Of a stretch of DNA of 64,000 nt, positions 8,335 to 17,134 are shown piece by piece; the first letter of the stretch is position 1; the number at the start of each line of letters is the position of its first letter. The notes below the pieces were generated by a model. That model made no database searches. It was not told the DNA's origin and saw only the letters and a program-made list of their open reading frames with translations. The position numbers and the translations under genes were made by a program. Origin of the DNA: Bacillus sp. UNC41MFS5 (lineage in GTDB: Bacteria; Bacillota; Bacilli; Bacillales_B; DSM-18226); the NCBI RefSeq assembly GCF_000686805.1, contig NZ_KK366020.1, positions 84,634 to 148,633 on the forward strand, in the 5' to 3' direction.

Positions 8335-9078
8335 ATGGCTGAAGAACAAAAACAGAATTCTGAAACCTTATCAAGAAGAAAGTTTTTACGCAATACAGGC
8401 TTCACTGTTGGCGGTCTAGCTGTTGGTGGTGTCTTGGGCAGTCTCATCCCTCGAAAGAATAATACTGAAGAAAAAACAACAACTACGACCAAGACAGAAA
8501 ATTTTAATCAGGCGTTGATGTATTTTACACCTGAACAGTTCCAGTTAACTGAGGCTGCAACTGAACGAATTTTCCCAGAAGATGAGTCTGGACCAGGTGC
8601 AAAAGCACTTGGGGTAGCTTTCTTCATTGACCACCAGTTAGCTGGCGATTGGGGCTTTAATGCTCGGGAATATATGCAGGCTCCTTTTTATAAAGGAGAA
8701 AAAGTCCAAGGATACCAAGGCCGCTTAAGGCGCAGGGATATCTTTGATATTGGCTTAAGGGAACTTCAAAATCACAGTATGGCGGTACATAAGAAGAAAT
8801 TCACCGAACTAAAAGGTGAAGAACAGGATGCCATTTTGGGTGATTTTGAGCAGGATAAGGTGAATTTAACGACTATCTCCCCAAGTGGATTTTTCCTGAT
8901 GCTGAGAAGCGCTACGCTAGAAGGAGCCTATAGTGATCCACTCTATGGAGGAAATCGAAATATGGACGGCTGGAAAATGCGAAACTATCCAGGCAGTCAA
9001 ATGGCATACACAGATGTTATTGAAAAAGACTTTAAGAAAATAAATCCGCAAAGCTTAAAAAACCATTTGAATCACTAA
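8335..9078 (+). CDS. Gluconate 2-dehydrogenase subunit 3 (small, Tat-exported)
   Basis: A 247-residue small subunit of a membrane-associated FAD sugar/sugar-acid dehydrogenase. The N-terminus carries a twin-arginine signal SRRKFLRNTGF followed by a Gly-rich hydrophobic stretch, so folded protein is exported and may carry the large subunit with it. The remainder matches the gluconate 2-dehydrogenase subunit 3 family (AATERIFPEDESGPGA, FIDHQLAGDWG, PLYGGNRNMDGWKMRNYPG). ATG 8335 has GGAGG seven bases upstream; the in-frame ATG at 8308 has none. The catalytic GMC subunit follows after repeat R2. Confidence 0.88.
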   Translation: MAEEQKQNSETLSRRKFLRNTGFTVGGLAVGGVLGSLIPRKNNTEEKTTTTTKTENFNQALMYFTPEQFQLTEAATERIFPEDESGPGAKALGVAFFIDHQLAGDWGFNAREYMQAPFYKGEKVQGYQGRLRRRDIFDIGLRELQNHSMAVHKKKFTELKGEEQDAILGDFEQDKVNLTTISPSGFFLMLRSATLEGAYSDPLYGGNRNMDGWKMRNYPGSQMAYTDVIEKDFKKINPQSLKNHLNH

Positions 9079-9227
9079 GAAAAGTGGAAGCGCCCGTTTA
9101 GCGGCGTATGGCCTGGAGCGCTCCAACCGAGATAAAGGAAACACGAAGAGCCGGAGGTGATTCGATGTTGACTTATCGTAGGGCGGAGAGCGAAGGACAC
9201 TAGCCGCTGGGCGCTGGAGCTAGACAG
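9079..9227 (+). repeat. Dispersed intergenic repeat, subtype 1 (copy R2)
   Basis: Starts AGAAAAGTGGAAGCGCCC and ends GGCGCTGGAGCTAGACA. It is the near reverse complement of R1 (181-334), including CTGGAGCGCTCCAA, GATAAAGGAAACACGAAGAG and GACTTATCGTAGGG. It starts at the stop codon of the dehydrogenase small subunit and separates it from its large subunit by 200 bp, so it probably alters co-expression of the pair. Confidence 0.9.
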
Positions 9228-9278
9228 TGATTAAATTTCAATGATTCATTTCTAACTACGATGAGGCAGGTGGCAGCG

Positions 9279-10994
9279 ATGGCAAGGAAATTACCGAAAG
9301 TCGATGTAGTGATTGTTGGTGTAGGTTGGGCAGGTGGAATCATTGCCTCTGAACTGACAAAAAAGGGACTGAAAGTCGTTGGTTTGGAGAGGGGCAAGGA
9401 ACGTAAAACGGAAGATTACTTTATGGTTCATGACGAGCTTCGTTATGCATTACGGTATGGATTGATGCAAGATCTATCGAAAGAAACGATTACTTTCCGG
9501 GGAAATGAAAGAATTCGTGCCTTGCCGATGCGGCAGTATGGCTCGTTTTTGCTTGGCGATGGTTTAGGAGGTTCGGGTGTCCACTGGAACGGACAGACTT
9601 TCCGCTTCTTGCCCTACGATTTTGAAATCTATAGCAAAACCGTTGAAAGGTATGGAAAAAATAAAATTCCAGCCGGGATGACCATCCAGGATTGGGGCAT
9701 TACCTATGATGAACTGGAACCCTATTATGATAAATTTGAAAAACTGACAGGTATTTCCGGGGAAGAAAATCCTCTTGCCGGTAAACGGTCGGATAAGTAT
9801 CCTACGCCGCCAATGAAAAAGTCACCGCCGCTCAAGATGTTTGAAGAAGCGGCGAAAAAGTTGAAATTGCACCCGTATATGATGCCGTCTGCGAATCTTT
9901 CAGAATCCTACAAAAATCCAGATGGAGTCTCTCGGGCAGCCTGTCAATATTGCGGTTACTGCGAGCGCTTTGGATGCGAATATGGAGCAAAGGCGGACCC
10001 CGTGGTGACCGTTATTCCTGTCGCCAACAAAACAGGCAATTTTGAAATAAGAACCCATTCAAATGTAAGAAGAATATTAAAAAAGGGCGATAAAGTAACG
10101 GGGGTTTTGTACACAGATGTGACAACCGGTGAGGAAATTGAGCAGCCGGCTGATATTGTTGTCATGACCAGCTATGTGTTTAATAATATCCGTCTATTAT
10201 TAATGTCGGACGTAGGTAAAGCTTATGATCCGCAATCAGGTAAAGGCGTCATTGGGAAAAATTATGCGTATCAAGTCATCAAAGGAAATGCAGTTGGCTT
10301 TTTTGATGATAAAGAGTTCAATACCTTTGCCGGTGCGGGATCGCTAGGCATGGTTTGCGATGATTATAATGGTGATAATTTTGACCACTCTAAGGTCAAT
10401 TTTATCCATGGCGGAATGGTGTCGCTTAGTCAAACGGGCATGAGGCCGATTCAAAATAACCCGGTTCCGGGCGGCAAACCAACCTGGGGAAAAGAATTCA
10501 AGGAAAAGTCAGTCAAATATGCGAACCGCTTTTTATCTGTAGGTTCTCAAGGCTCCTCCATGCCTTTTCAGCACCATTATCTAGACCTTGACCCAACTTA
10601 TAAAGATGCATACGGAGACCCGTTAATTCGAATTACCTTTGATTTTGAAGATCAAGACCGGAATATGGCCAAGTTCCTTGCCTCTAAATGTGCAGATGTC
10701 CTAAAAGAAATGGGCGCCAATCATATTGATACGATGAAGGATTTAGGCCCATATGATATCACTACCTACCAATCCACCCATAATACTGGTGGTGTCATCA
10801 TGGGGGCTGATCCGGCAACCTCGGCAGTAAATAAGTATTTGCAAATGTGGGATTATGATAACTTATTTGTCGTGGGGGCAACTGCGTTTCCACACAACTC
10901 CGGTTATAATCCAACCGATACAGTCGGTGCCTTAGCCTACCGTGCGGCCGAAGGCATTCTTAAATACCGGGATAAAGGCGGGCAAGTGGTTTAA
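9279..10994 (+). CDS. GMC-family gluconate/sugar dehydrogenase, large FAD subunit
   Basis: A 571-residue flavoprotein of the GMC oxidoreductase superfamily, the probable catalytic partner of the subunit 3 gene. The FAD-binding GVGWAGG is at residues 14-20; the C-terminal catalytic region has STHNTGG and PHNSGYNPTDTVGALAYRAAE, including the conserved His/Asn. Unusually, a four-Cys segment CQYCGYCERFGC lies near residue 226; in bacterial FAD glucose dehydrogenases a comparable Cys cluster binds an iron-sulfur centre. No cytochrome c subunit gene is adjacent. ATG 9279 is preferred (GCAGGTGG upstream); 9261 is an in-frame alternative. Confidence 0.88.
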   Translation: MARKLPKVDVVIVGVGWAGGIIASELTKKGLKVVGLERGKERKTEDYFMVHDELRYALRYGLMQDLSKETITFRGNERIRALPMRQYGSFLLGDGLGGSGVHWNGQTFRFLPYDFEIYSKTVERYGKNKIPAGMTIQDWGITYDELEPYYDKFEKLTGISGEENPLAGKRSDKYPTPPMKKSPPLKMFEEAAKKLKLHPYMMPSANLSESYKNPDGVSRAACQYCGYCERFGCEYGAKADPVVTVIPVANKTGNFEIRTHSNVRRILKKGDKVTGVLYTDVTTGEEIEQPADIVVMTSYVFNNIRLLLMSDVGKAYDPQSGKGVIGKNYAYQVIKGNAVGFFDDKEFNTFAGAGSLGMVCDDYNGDNFDHSKVNFIHGGMVSLSQTGMRPIQNNPVPGGKPTWGKEFKEKSVKYANRFLSVGSQGSSMPFQHHYLDLDPTYKDAYGDPLIRITFDFEDQDRNMAKFLASKCADVLKEMGANHIDTMKDLGPYDITTYQSTHNTGGVIMGADPATSAVNKYLQMWDYDNLFVVGATAFPHNSGYNPTDTVGALAYRAAEGILKYRDKGGQVV

Positions 10995-11030
10995 ATTCGT
11001 TTGAAGAAGATACGTTTATTTTGGCACCAT

Positions 11031-11159
11031 GTTGATTGGAGCGGAAGGTGCGAGACTCTTGCGGGAGTACGGGGCAGGGGGGACCCCACAGGCGCTTAAG
11101 CGCCGAGGAGGCTCCCCGGCACGCCCGCGAACCGCACGCACCTGGAGCGGAAATCATCA
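11031..11159. repeat. GC-rich intergenic repeat (second family)
   Basis: A GC-rich block in otherwise AT-rich DNA, bounded by GATTGGAGCGGAAGGTGCG and CGCACCTGGAGCGGAAATC, so GGAGCGGAA occurs directly at both ends and AGGTGCG/CGCACCT is inverted. The interior contains GCGCTTAAGCGC and GAGGAGGCTCCCC. I recognise this layout as a widespread Bacillaceae intergenic element; only one copy is in the window. The open frames through it are artefacts of its composition. Confidence 0.8.
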
Positions 11160-11247
11160 TGCCCTTATTACATCTGCTTGAAAATTGGATTTAACCATCT
11201 TGATAGTGTTAATATATATAAATGAATTGGAAATAGGAGGAGAAAAA

Positions 11248-11598
11248 ATGACAACTGTAAACGATAACAATACCCTGCCACCAAAAACTTGCTCGGTAGA
11301 TCGCTTAGTAACGATGGAAGCCGATGTAAAAAAAGTCCTTGCGGGTGAAAAAACAGCGACACGCCGTAATGGCCGTTATGCAGACCCTGGTGAAATCATG
11401 ACATTAGAAGGCCGTGATTTTGTGGTCGATCGCGTCTATTCCCAAGCATTAGGTGAACTAACAGATGACGATGCCCGCCGTGAGGGCTTTGAGACGGTAG
11501 AAGAGTATAAACAGTCGATTCTAAGCTATCATCCTGGAATGCCTTGGCTGCCGCAAATGCGAGTTTGGGTTCATGAGTTTAGCCCAGTTCAAAAATAG
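11248..11598 (+). CDS. ASCH-domain protein
   Basis: A 116-residue single-domain protein. Residues about 16-110 match the ASCH fold, with the typical KKVLAGEKTATRRNGRYADPGEI start (conserved Gly-Lys-Thr/Arg motif), then DFVVDRVYSQALGELTDDDARREGFETVEEYK. ASCH domains bind RNA or modified nucleotides; a nucleic-acid role is inferred only from the family. ATG 11248 has an AGGAGGAG site; longer in-frame versions lack one. Monocistronic and followed by a terminator. Confidence 0.8.
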   Translation: MTTVNDNNTLPPKTCSVDRLVTMEADVKKVLAGEKTATRRNGRYADPGEIMTLEGRDFVVDRVYSQALGELTDDDARREGFETVEEYKQSILSYHPGMPWLPQMRVWVHEFSPVQK

Positions 11599-11611
11599 GT
11601 ATATCAGACAC

Positions 11612-11642
11612 GTGGTCCATTCATCAATGGGCCGCTTTTTTT
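11612..11642 (+). terminator. Terminator after the ASCH gene
   Basis: GTGGTCCATT pairs with AATGGGCCGC (G-U pairs allowed) and is followed by TTTTTTT. Confidence 0.85.
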
Positions 11643-11742
11643 ATGGACAAATACTCCAAACTGGAAGTTAATTATTTGGTTAAATCACTGGAAAAAATTA
11701 TAATAAGCCTAGAGGAAGATTTCCGACGGCTGGGGTGATAGG

Positions 11743-13473
11743 ATGAGATTTTTATCAAAATACATAAAGAAATACTGGAAATCTTTTAGCATAGCGGTTC
11801 TATTTCTTACCTTTGAGGCCCTAAGTGACTTACTTCAGCCAACCATTATGGCGAAAATTATTGATGAAGGCGTCGCCAACAAGGATATTCACTATGTGTT
11901 GAAAATGGGCGGACTGATGCTGCTCATCACGGCCGGCGGTGCTGTTGCTGCTTCAACTAGAAGCGTGGTTGCTAGTATTGTTTCTCAAAACTTTGGGACA
12001 GAGTTAAGATCGGACTTATTTAAAAAAATTCAAATGCTTTCGTTTAAAAACATTGATAAATTTGACCGCGCCTCGTTGGTGACAAGGCTGACGAATGACG
12101 TTACTCAGGTTCAGGTTTTTGTCAACGGGTTAATGCGAATTTTCGTTAAAGCTCCGTTACTCGCAATCGGCGGGTTAATTATGGCGACGCGGTTAAACTT
12201 GCAGCTCTCGGTTGTTCTGGCTGTGGTGGTCCCGATTGTGGCATTGTTGATTATTTTTAACCTACGATTAGGCTTCCCACGCTTTTCTCGTGTCCAAAAA
12301 GCACTGGACCGGGTGAACAGTGTGATGCGAGAGTACTTATCCGGTGTCAGGGTGGTTAAAGCCTTCAATCGGTTTGATGTCGAGGTTGGCAAGTTTAAAG
12401 CGGTGAATGACGACTATAAACAGCAATCAATCGCAGCGAACCGTCTTATGGCCACCTTTAGCCCCCTAATTATGTTGACTGTAAATCTTGGCATTGTCGC
12501 TGTCCTTTGGATTGGCGGAAACGGCGTGGATACCGGTGACATTCAAGTAGGACATATTATTGCCTTTATCAACTATATGACGCAAATATTATTTTCACTG
12601 ATGATGATTTCGATGGTCTTTAACATGTTTGTCAGAGCCAAAGCCTCGGCTGGGAGAATCAATGAAGTATTTTTACAAGAGGATCCCCCTACTTGGAATG
12701 AACGGCAGGACGAATCTTTTACAGAAACAGGACGAATCGAATTTGAAGATGTTTCTTTTTCATATGAAGGCGGTGTGGGCGATCCCGTCTTAAAAAAAAT
12801 TAATCTCACTATTCTGCCCGGAGAAACGGTTGGAATCATCGGTTCAACCGGATCAGGGAAAAGTACACTCGTCGGACTAATCCCCCGCTTTTATGATAGT
12901 GTGAGCGGAACGATAAAGGTCGATGGTGTTGATAGTAAACTGGTAGACCCGAAGATTTTACGGGAGAAAATTGCGATGGTGCCGCAGATGAATATTTTAT
13001 TCACAGGTAGTGTCGCAGAAAATATTCGCTGGGGGAAGGAAGAAGCAACCGATGCGGAGGTGGTAGCAGCCGCAACTATCGCGGGGGCCCATGATTTTAT
13101 CGAGAGATCTCCGGAAGGTTACCAAACGAGAATCGGTCAGGGCGGCGTTAATTTTTCAGGCGGACAAAAGCAGCGGATTTCGATTGCCCGGGCGTTGGTG
13201 AAAAAACCAGAAATTTTGATATTAGATGATAGTACAAGTGCCGTGGACGTCGCCACAGAAGCAAAAATCAAGGAGGCCCTAAAAAAATATGCGAAGGGGC
13301 TTACTTGTTTGTTGATTGCGCAGCGAATCACCTCGATTATCGATGCCGATAAAATTGTCGTCCTCGACCACGGCGAGCTAGTTGGGGTGGGAACCCATCA
13401 GGATCTATTAAAGGATTGCCGCGTCTATCAGGAAATTTATCAATCACAAGTCGGCAAGGAGGTGTCGCATTAA
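11743..13473 (+). CDS. ABC exporter half-transporter, subunit A (YfiB-like)
   Basis: A 576-residue fused membrane-ATPase protein of the type IV ABC exporter family. Residues about 15-300 hold six transmembrane helices, and the nucleotide-binding domain has Walker A GSTGSGKST near residue 367, a canonical FSGGQKQR signature and Walker B EILILDDSTSAVD. The residue after Walker B is Asp (LDDST), not the catalytic Glu, so this is the degenerate ATP site of a heterodimer. It overlaps its partner gene by one base (TAATG), implying translational coupling. Similar pairs (YfiBC, BmrCD) export drugs or lipids. Confidence 0.9.
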   Translation: MRFLSKYIKKYWKSFSIAVLFLTFEALSDLLQPTIMAKIIDEGVANKDIHYVLKMGGLMLLITAGGAVAASTRSVVASIVSQNFGTELRSDLFKKIQMLSFKNIDKFDRASLVTRLTNDVTQVQVFVNGLMRIFVKAPLLAIGGLIMATRLNLQLSVVLAVVVPIVALLIIFNLRLGFPRFSRVQKALDRVNSVMREYLSGVRVVKAFNRFDVEVGKFKAVNDDYKQQSIAANRLMATFSPLIMLTVNLGIVAVLWIGGNGVDTGDIQVGHIIAFINYMTQILFSLMMISMVFNMFVRAKASAGRINEVFLQEDPPTWNERQDESFTETGRIEFEDVSFSYEGGVGDPVLKKINLTILPGETVGIIGSTGSGKSTLVGLIPRFYDSVSGTIKVDGVDSKLVDPKILREKIAMVPQMNILFTGSVAENIRWGKEEATDAEVVAAATIAGAHDFIERSPEGYQTRIGQGGVNFSGGQKQRISIARALVKKPEILILDDSTSAVDVATEAKIKEALKKYAKGLTCLLIAQRITSIIDADKIVVLDHGELVGVGTHQDLLKDCRVYQEIYQSQVGKEVSH

Positions 13474-15341
13474 TGTCAAAGGAAAACGTACAGACTACCT
13501 CCACCCCCGCTACCCCGCCGCCGATGAGGCCAGGCGGTTTTGGCGGTGCCCATCGCCGCGGACCCGGACCTGTTGTGAAGCCGAAGAACTTTAAAGGAAC
13601 ACTAAAAAGGCTATGGGAATACTTTGGCAAAGAACGAAAAATGCTTTCGGTCATTTTTATTTTTATCGTGATCGATTCAGCGCTCGTGCTGCTCGCCCCC
13701 TTCCTGATTGGGAAAGCGATTGATGCGATGAGCAGTAAGGGCGGCAAAGTCGATTTTGGCTTTCTTGAGGTGATGATTGTCATTTTGGTAGCTGCCTATG
13801 TGACCGACAGTCTGCTTACTTTTTTACAAGGCTGGCTGATGGCAGGTGTATCGCAGCGGATTGTCAAACGCTTACGAGATGCCCTTTTTAAAAAATTACA
13901 AAGATTGCCGGTATCGTTTTTCGACGCTCGTTCACACGGGGAGTTAATGAGCAGGCTTTCAAACGATGTTGATAACGTGAGTAACACCATCTCTCAATCC
14001 ACGACGCAATTAATGTCCGGGGTGGTCATCATTACCGGGTCATTAATATTGATGCTCCTAATAAGCCCGTTATTAACGCTAGCCAGTTTAATCACCGTAC
14101 CACTTGTCTTTTTATTAACGAGGACGATTGCGAAGCGGACCAGTGTTTTTTTTAAAGACCAACAAGTCGAGCTTGGAAAATTAAATGGACATATTGAGGA
14201 AACCATCTCTGGTATTGAAATTGTTAAAGCCTTTAACCATGAGGAAAAAGTCATCGAAGAGTTTGATGTGGTCAATACGAGACTGCGTGAGGTCGGCCTT
14301 AAGGCGCAAATCTGGTCTGGGTTTTTAATGCCAATCATGAACGTGATCAATAACTTAGGCTTTGCCGTTGTCGCTGTGGTTGGCGGAATCCTTGCGGTAA
14401 AAAGCATCATTACGATTGGGGCGATTGCCAGCTTTATTACCTACTCGAGGCAATTCGTCCGGCCGCTAAATGATTTGGCGAATATTTTCAACATCCTTCA
14501 GTCCGGTGTTGCCGGGGCAGAGCGTGTCTTTGAAATCATTGATGAACAAGAGGAACCGCTCGACCATCCTCAGGCAATAAGTTTGGAAAATCCGAGAGGA
14601 CATGTCGTTTTTGAAAATGTTAGTTTTGGATATCGGCCTGATGTTCCCATTTTAAAAAATGTGAGCTTTGAAGCTGATATCGGCAGCAGTACTGCCCTCG
14701 TTGGTCCAACTGGTGCGGGAAAAACAACGATCGTAAACCTGCTGACAAGATTTTATGATGTGACCAGCGGCCGCATTCTCCTTGATGGTCATGATATTCG
14801 TGAGTACACACGTGACAGTCTGCGGAGATGCTTTGGATTTGTCCTCCAGGATACGTATTTATTCTCAGGAACGATCAAGGAAAACATCAAGTATGGAAAT
14901 GCACAGGCAACTGACGACGAGGTCGAGCGTGCGGCGAAGATGGCCAATGCCGACACGTTTATTAAGCGGCTGCCTAACCAATATGAAACCGTCTTAACCG
15001 AAAATGGCGGCAATTTAAGTCAAGGACAGCGGCAGCTTTTAGCGATAGCGAGAGTGATTCTGGCGAAGCCTGCTTTGCTCATCTTGGATGAAGCGACGAG
15101 CAGCATTGACACCCGAACAGAGCTTCATATTCAAGAGGCCTTGCTATCCTTGATGGAGAACCGGACCAGTTTCATCATTGCCCACCGCCTCAACACGATT
15201 CAGGGGGCTGATACCATCATGGTCATCGACCACGGGGAAATCATCGAGAGCGGTAATCACGAGAAGTTAATGAGCCTAGAAGGTAAATACTATAGTATGT
15301 TTTATAATCAATTCAAAAACGTGGAAGCGGGTTTAGAATGA
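13473..15341 (+). CDS. ABC exporter half-transporter, subunit B (YfiC-like)
   Basis: A 622-residue partner of the preceding gene. It has an unusual Pro/Gly-rich cytoplasmic N-terminal extension (TPATPPPMRPGGFGGAHRRGPG), six transmembrane helices and a nucleotide-binding domain with Walker A GPTGAGKTT and Walker B LLILDEATSSID, so this subunit carries the catalytic Glu. Its signature loop, LSQGQRQ, has the Gly-to-Gln substitution common in heterodimers. ATG 13473 follows AAGGAGGTG inside the upstream gene. Substrate unknown. Confidence 0.9.
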   Translation: MSKENVQTTSTPATPPPMRPGGFGGAHRRGPGPVVKPKNFKGTLKRLWEYFGKERKMLSVIFIFIVIDSALVLLAPFLIGKAIDAMSSKGGKVDFGFLEVMIVILVAAYVTDSLLTFLQGWLMAGVSQRIVKRLRDALFKKLQRLPVSFFDARSHGELMSRLSNDVDNVSNTISQSTTQLMSGVVIITGSLILMLLISPLLTLASLITVPLVFLLTRTIAKRTSVFFKDQQVELGKLNGHIEETISGIEIVKAFNHEEKVIEEFDVVNTRLREVGLKAQIWSGFLMPIMNVINNLGFAVVAVVGGILAVKSIITIGAIASFITYSRQFVRPLNDLANIFNILQSGVAGAERVFEIIDEQEEPLDHPQAISLENPRGHVVFENVSFGYRPDVPILKNVSFEADIGSSTALVGPTGAGKTTIVNLLTRFYDVTSGRILLDGHDIREYTRDSLRRCFGFVLQDTYLFSGTIKENIKYGNAQATDDEVERAAKMANADTFIKRLPNQYETVLTENGGNLSQGQRQLLAIARVILAKPALLILDEATSSIDTRTELHIQEALLSLMENRTSFIIAHRLNTIQGADTIMVIDHGEIIESGNHEKLMSLEGKYYSMFYNQFKNVEAGLE

Positions 15342-15344
15342 TGT

Positions 15345-15373
15345 GGAGACTGGGAAGCCAGTCTCCTTTTTTT
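15345..15373 (+). terminator. Terminator of the ABC exporter pair
   Basis: GGAGACTGG and CCAGTCTCC form a perfect stem followed by TTTTTTT. Confidence 0.92.
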
Positions 15374-15494
15374 GTGCTCAATACAGTTCTCAATGCTCGC
15401 GGAGACGCATTTTTTCTAAAACGGTAAATGCCCTCCATTTCATGTCGTTTCCTATAAAATCACAAATCTCTATATCAAAAAATGACACTAAATA

Positions 15495-15523
15495 ATGACA
15501 AGTGTAAAGACACTTGGTAGAAT
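15495..15523 (+). promoter_or_regulatory. niaP promoter with palindromic operator (putative NiaR site)
   Basis: ATGACA (15495-15500), 17 bp, TAGAAT (15518-15523) forms a sigma-A-like promoter. The spacer is filled by the perfect inverted repeat CAAGTGT-AAAG-ACACTTG (15499-15516). Operators of the nicotinate-responsive repressor NiaR (YrxA) of Bacillales have, as I recall, this kind of TGACA-GTGT symmetry; the assignment rests on that and on the downstream gene. Confidence 0.6.
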
Positions 15524-15612
15524 ACTAATGATTAATAGAATTATTCTGTACCTAAACTTTAGAAATTTAGGGAATAATGTAAAAAAATAGCTGCGAACAT
15601 AGGGGGATCGAC

Positions 15613-16818
15613 ATGAACAACAAAAAGGAAATATCAGGCCGGAGATTGCTAGGCATCGCCGGGATGGGCTGGATGTTCGATGCTATGGACGTGGGCATGC
15701 TTTCATTCATCATCGCAGCCTTAAAAGTAGAATGGAATCTAACTCCTGGACAGATGGGCTGGATTGGGAGTATCAATTCAATCGGTATGGCCGTTGGGGC
15801 ACTTATTTTTGGCCTAATGGCAGATAAAATTGGCCGCAAAAATGTATTTATCATCACCTTATTATTATTTTCTATCGGGAGCGGTCTTTCCGCGCTTGCA
15901 ACAACACTAGGCGCTTTTTTAGCGCTAAGATTTTTCATTGGTGCAGGTCTTGGAGGGGAACTACCGGTTGCCTCGACCCTTGTATCAGAAAGTGTCCCTG
16001 CTGAAAAACGCGGCAGAGTAGTTGTCCTGCTGGAGAGTTTTTGGGCAGGCGGATGGTTGGTATCCGCCCTTATTTCCTACTTTATCATCCCAAAATATGG
16101 CTGGCAGATTGCCTTAATTATTAGTGCTATTCCTGCTTTGTATGCCTTATATTTACGAATTGGTTTACCTGACTCACCGCGCTTTACAGCATTAAAGAAG
16201 ACGGAAAGAATCTCTGCTTTCCAAAGCTTTGCAAAATTATGGTCGAAGGAATACCGCCGTCAAACTGCGATGCTGTGGATTGTCTGGTTTTGCGTCGTCT
16301 TTTCCTATTATGGGATGTTCCTATGGCTTCCAAGTGTCATGGGTATGAAGGGCTTTAGCTTAATAAAAAGCTTTGAATATGTGTTAATTATGACCTTAGC
16401 ACAGTTACCAGGTTACTTCACGGCCGCATGGTTTATCGAAAAATTTGGGCGGAAATTTGTCTTAGTCGTTTATTTACTCGGAACAGCAGTCAGTGCCTAT
16501 TTCTTTGGAACAGCAGATTCTACCGCCCAATTGCTGACCGCAGGAATTCTGTTATCTTTCTTTAATCTTGGAGCTTGGGGCGGTCTTTATGCCTATTCAC
16601 CAGAACAGTACCCAACGATCATCCGTGGAACGGGGACTGGGATGGCAGCTTCGTTTGGACGGATTGGCGGGGTTCTTGGGCCATTATTGGTAGGGTCGCT
16701 TGTTACAAAAAACGTGCCGATTTCAACAATCTTCACGATTTTCTGTATCGCCGTCCTTGTTGGTGCTCTTTCAGTCCTCTTTTTGGGAAAAGAAACGAAA
16801 AGAAAAGAATTAGTATAA
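15613..16818 (+). CDS. niaP: MFS transporter, NiaP-like niacin uptake protein
   Basis: A 401-residue major facilitator with 12 predicted helices. The N-terminal DAMDVGMLSFIIAALKVEWNL, the loop-2 motif GLMADKIGRKNVF, GAGLGGELPVASTLVSE and a central loop ending LPDSPRF follow the sugar-porter/AAHS-like subgroup that includes Bacillus NiaP, which imports nicotinate and nicotinamide for NAD synthesis. The strong operator palindrome in its promoter agrees with vitamin-responsive repression. A related aromatic-acid or sugar transporter is the alternative. RBS AGGGGGA. Monocistronic. Confidence 0.75.
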   Translation: MNNKKEISGRRLLGIAGMGWMFDAMDVGMLSFIIAALKVEWNLTPGQMGWIGSINSIGMAVGALIFGLMADKIGRKNVFIITLLLFSIGSGLSALATTLGAFLALRFFIGAGLGGELPVASTLVSESVPAEKRGRVVVLLESFWAGGWLVSALISYFIIPKYGWQIALIISAIPALYALYLRIGLPDSPRFTALKKTERISAFQSFAKLWSKEYRRQTAMLWIVWFCVVFSYYGMFLWLPSVMGMKGFSLIKSFEYVLIMTLAQLPGYFTAAWFIEKFGRKFVLVVYLLGTAVSAYFFGTADSTAQLLTAGILLSFFNLGAWGGLYAYSPEQYPTIIRGTGTGMAASFGRIGGVLGPLLVGSLVTKNVPISTIFTIFCIAVLVGALSVLFLGKETKRKELV

Positions 16819-16831
16819 TAATTTTGGGTGT

Positions 16832-16862
16832 AGAGATTCCTTATTTTGGAGTCTCTTTCTTT
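16832..16862 (+). terminator. Terminator of niaP
   Basis: AGAGATTCC pairs with GGAGTCTCT (one G-U pair), followed by TTCTTTT. Confidence 0.75.
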
Positions 16863-16992
16863 TATTGTAAACAGGGAAACATATTTAACCAAAATATTTG
16901 AAAAACAGTAGGTATCCACCTAATAAAAGTAAATCCTTTTCAACTTTAGTGGAATAAAGCTTCTGTCTTAATAAAACAGTATTTTTAATATA

Positions 16993-17021
16993 TTGCAAAT
17001 TATTTTAAAATAATGTATAAT
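16993..17021 (+). promoter_or_regulatory. Predicted sigma-A promoter of livK
   Basis: TTGCAA (16993-16998), 17 bp, TATAAT (17016-17021). It is the best promoter in the 317-bp gap between niaP and livK. The stretch 16863-16992 before it is AT-rich with no feature I can support. Confidence 0.7.
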
Positions 17022-17054
17022 ACCACTAGACGAACCCCTAAATATTATGTACAA

Positions 17055-17122
17055 TGTTTTCAGAATATTATCTTTTTTTAAAACAGTTAGACAAAAGAGT
17101 TGGGAAAATTTTTCAAAAAATT
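17055..17122 (+). promoter_or_regulatory. Two CodY-box-like sites in the livK leader
   Basis: TGTTTTCAGAATATT (17055-17069) matches 12 of 15 positions, and ATTTTTCAAAAAATT (17108-17122) matches 13 of 15, of the CodY consensus AATTTTCWGAAAATT. Both lie downstream of the predicted start of transcription, where bound CodY could act as a roadblock. Control of branched-chain amino acid uptake by CodY is established for Bacilli; these sites are inferred. Confidence 0.6.
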
Positions 17123-17134
17123 AGGGGGTAAGTC

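Noticed and set aside
10960..11160. 66-residue minus-strand protein
   Set aside because: It lies in the GC-rich repeat, without a start site.
13416..13472. Longer N-terminus for ABC exporter subunit B
   Set aside because: The upstream part overlaps subunit A out of frame and the TAATG start has a strong AAGGAGGTG.
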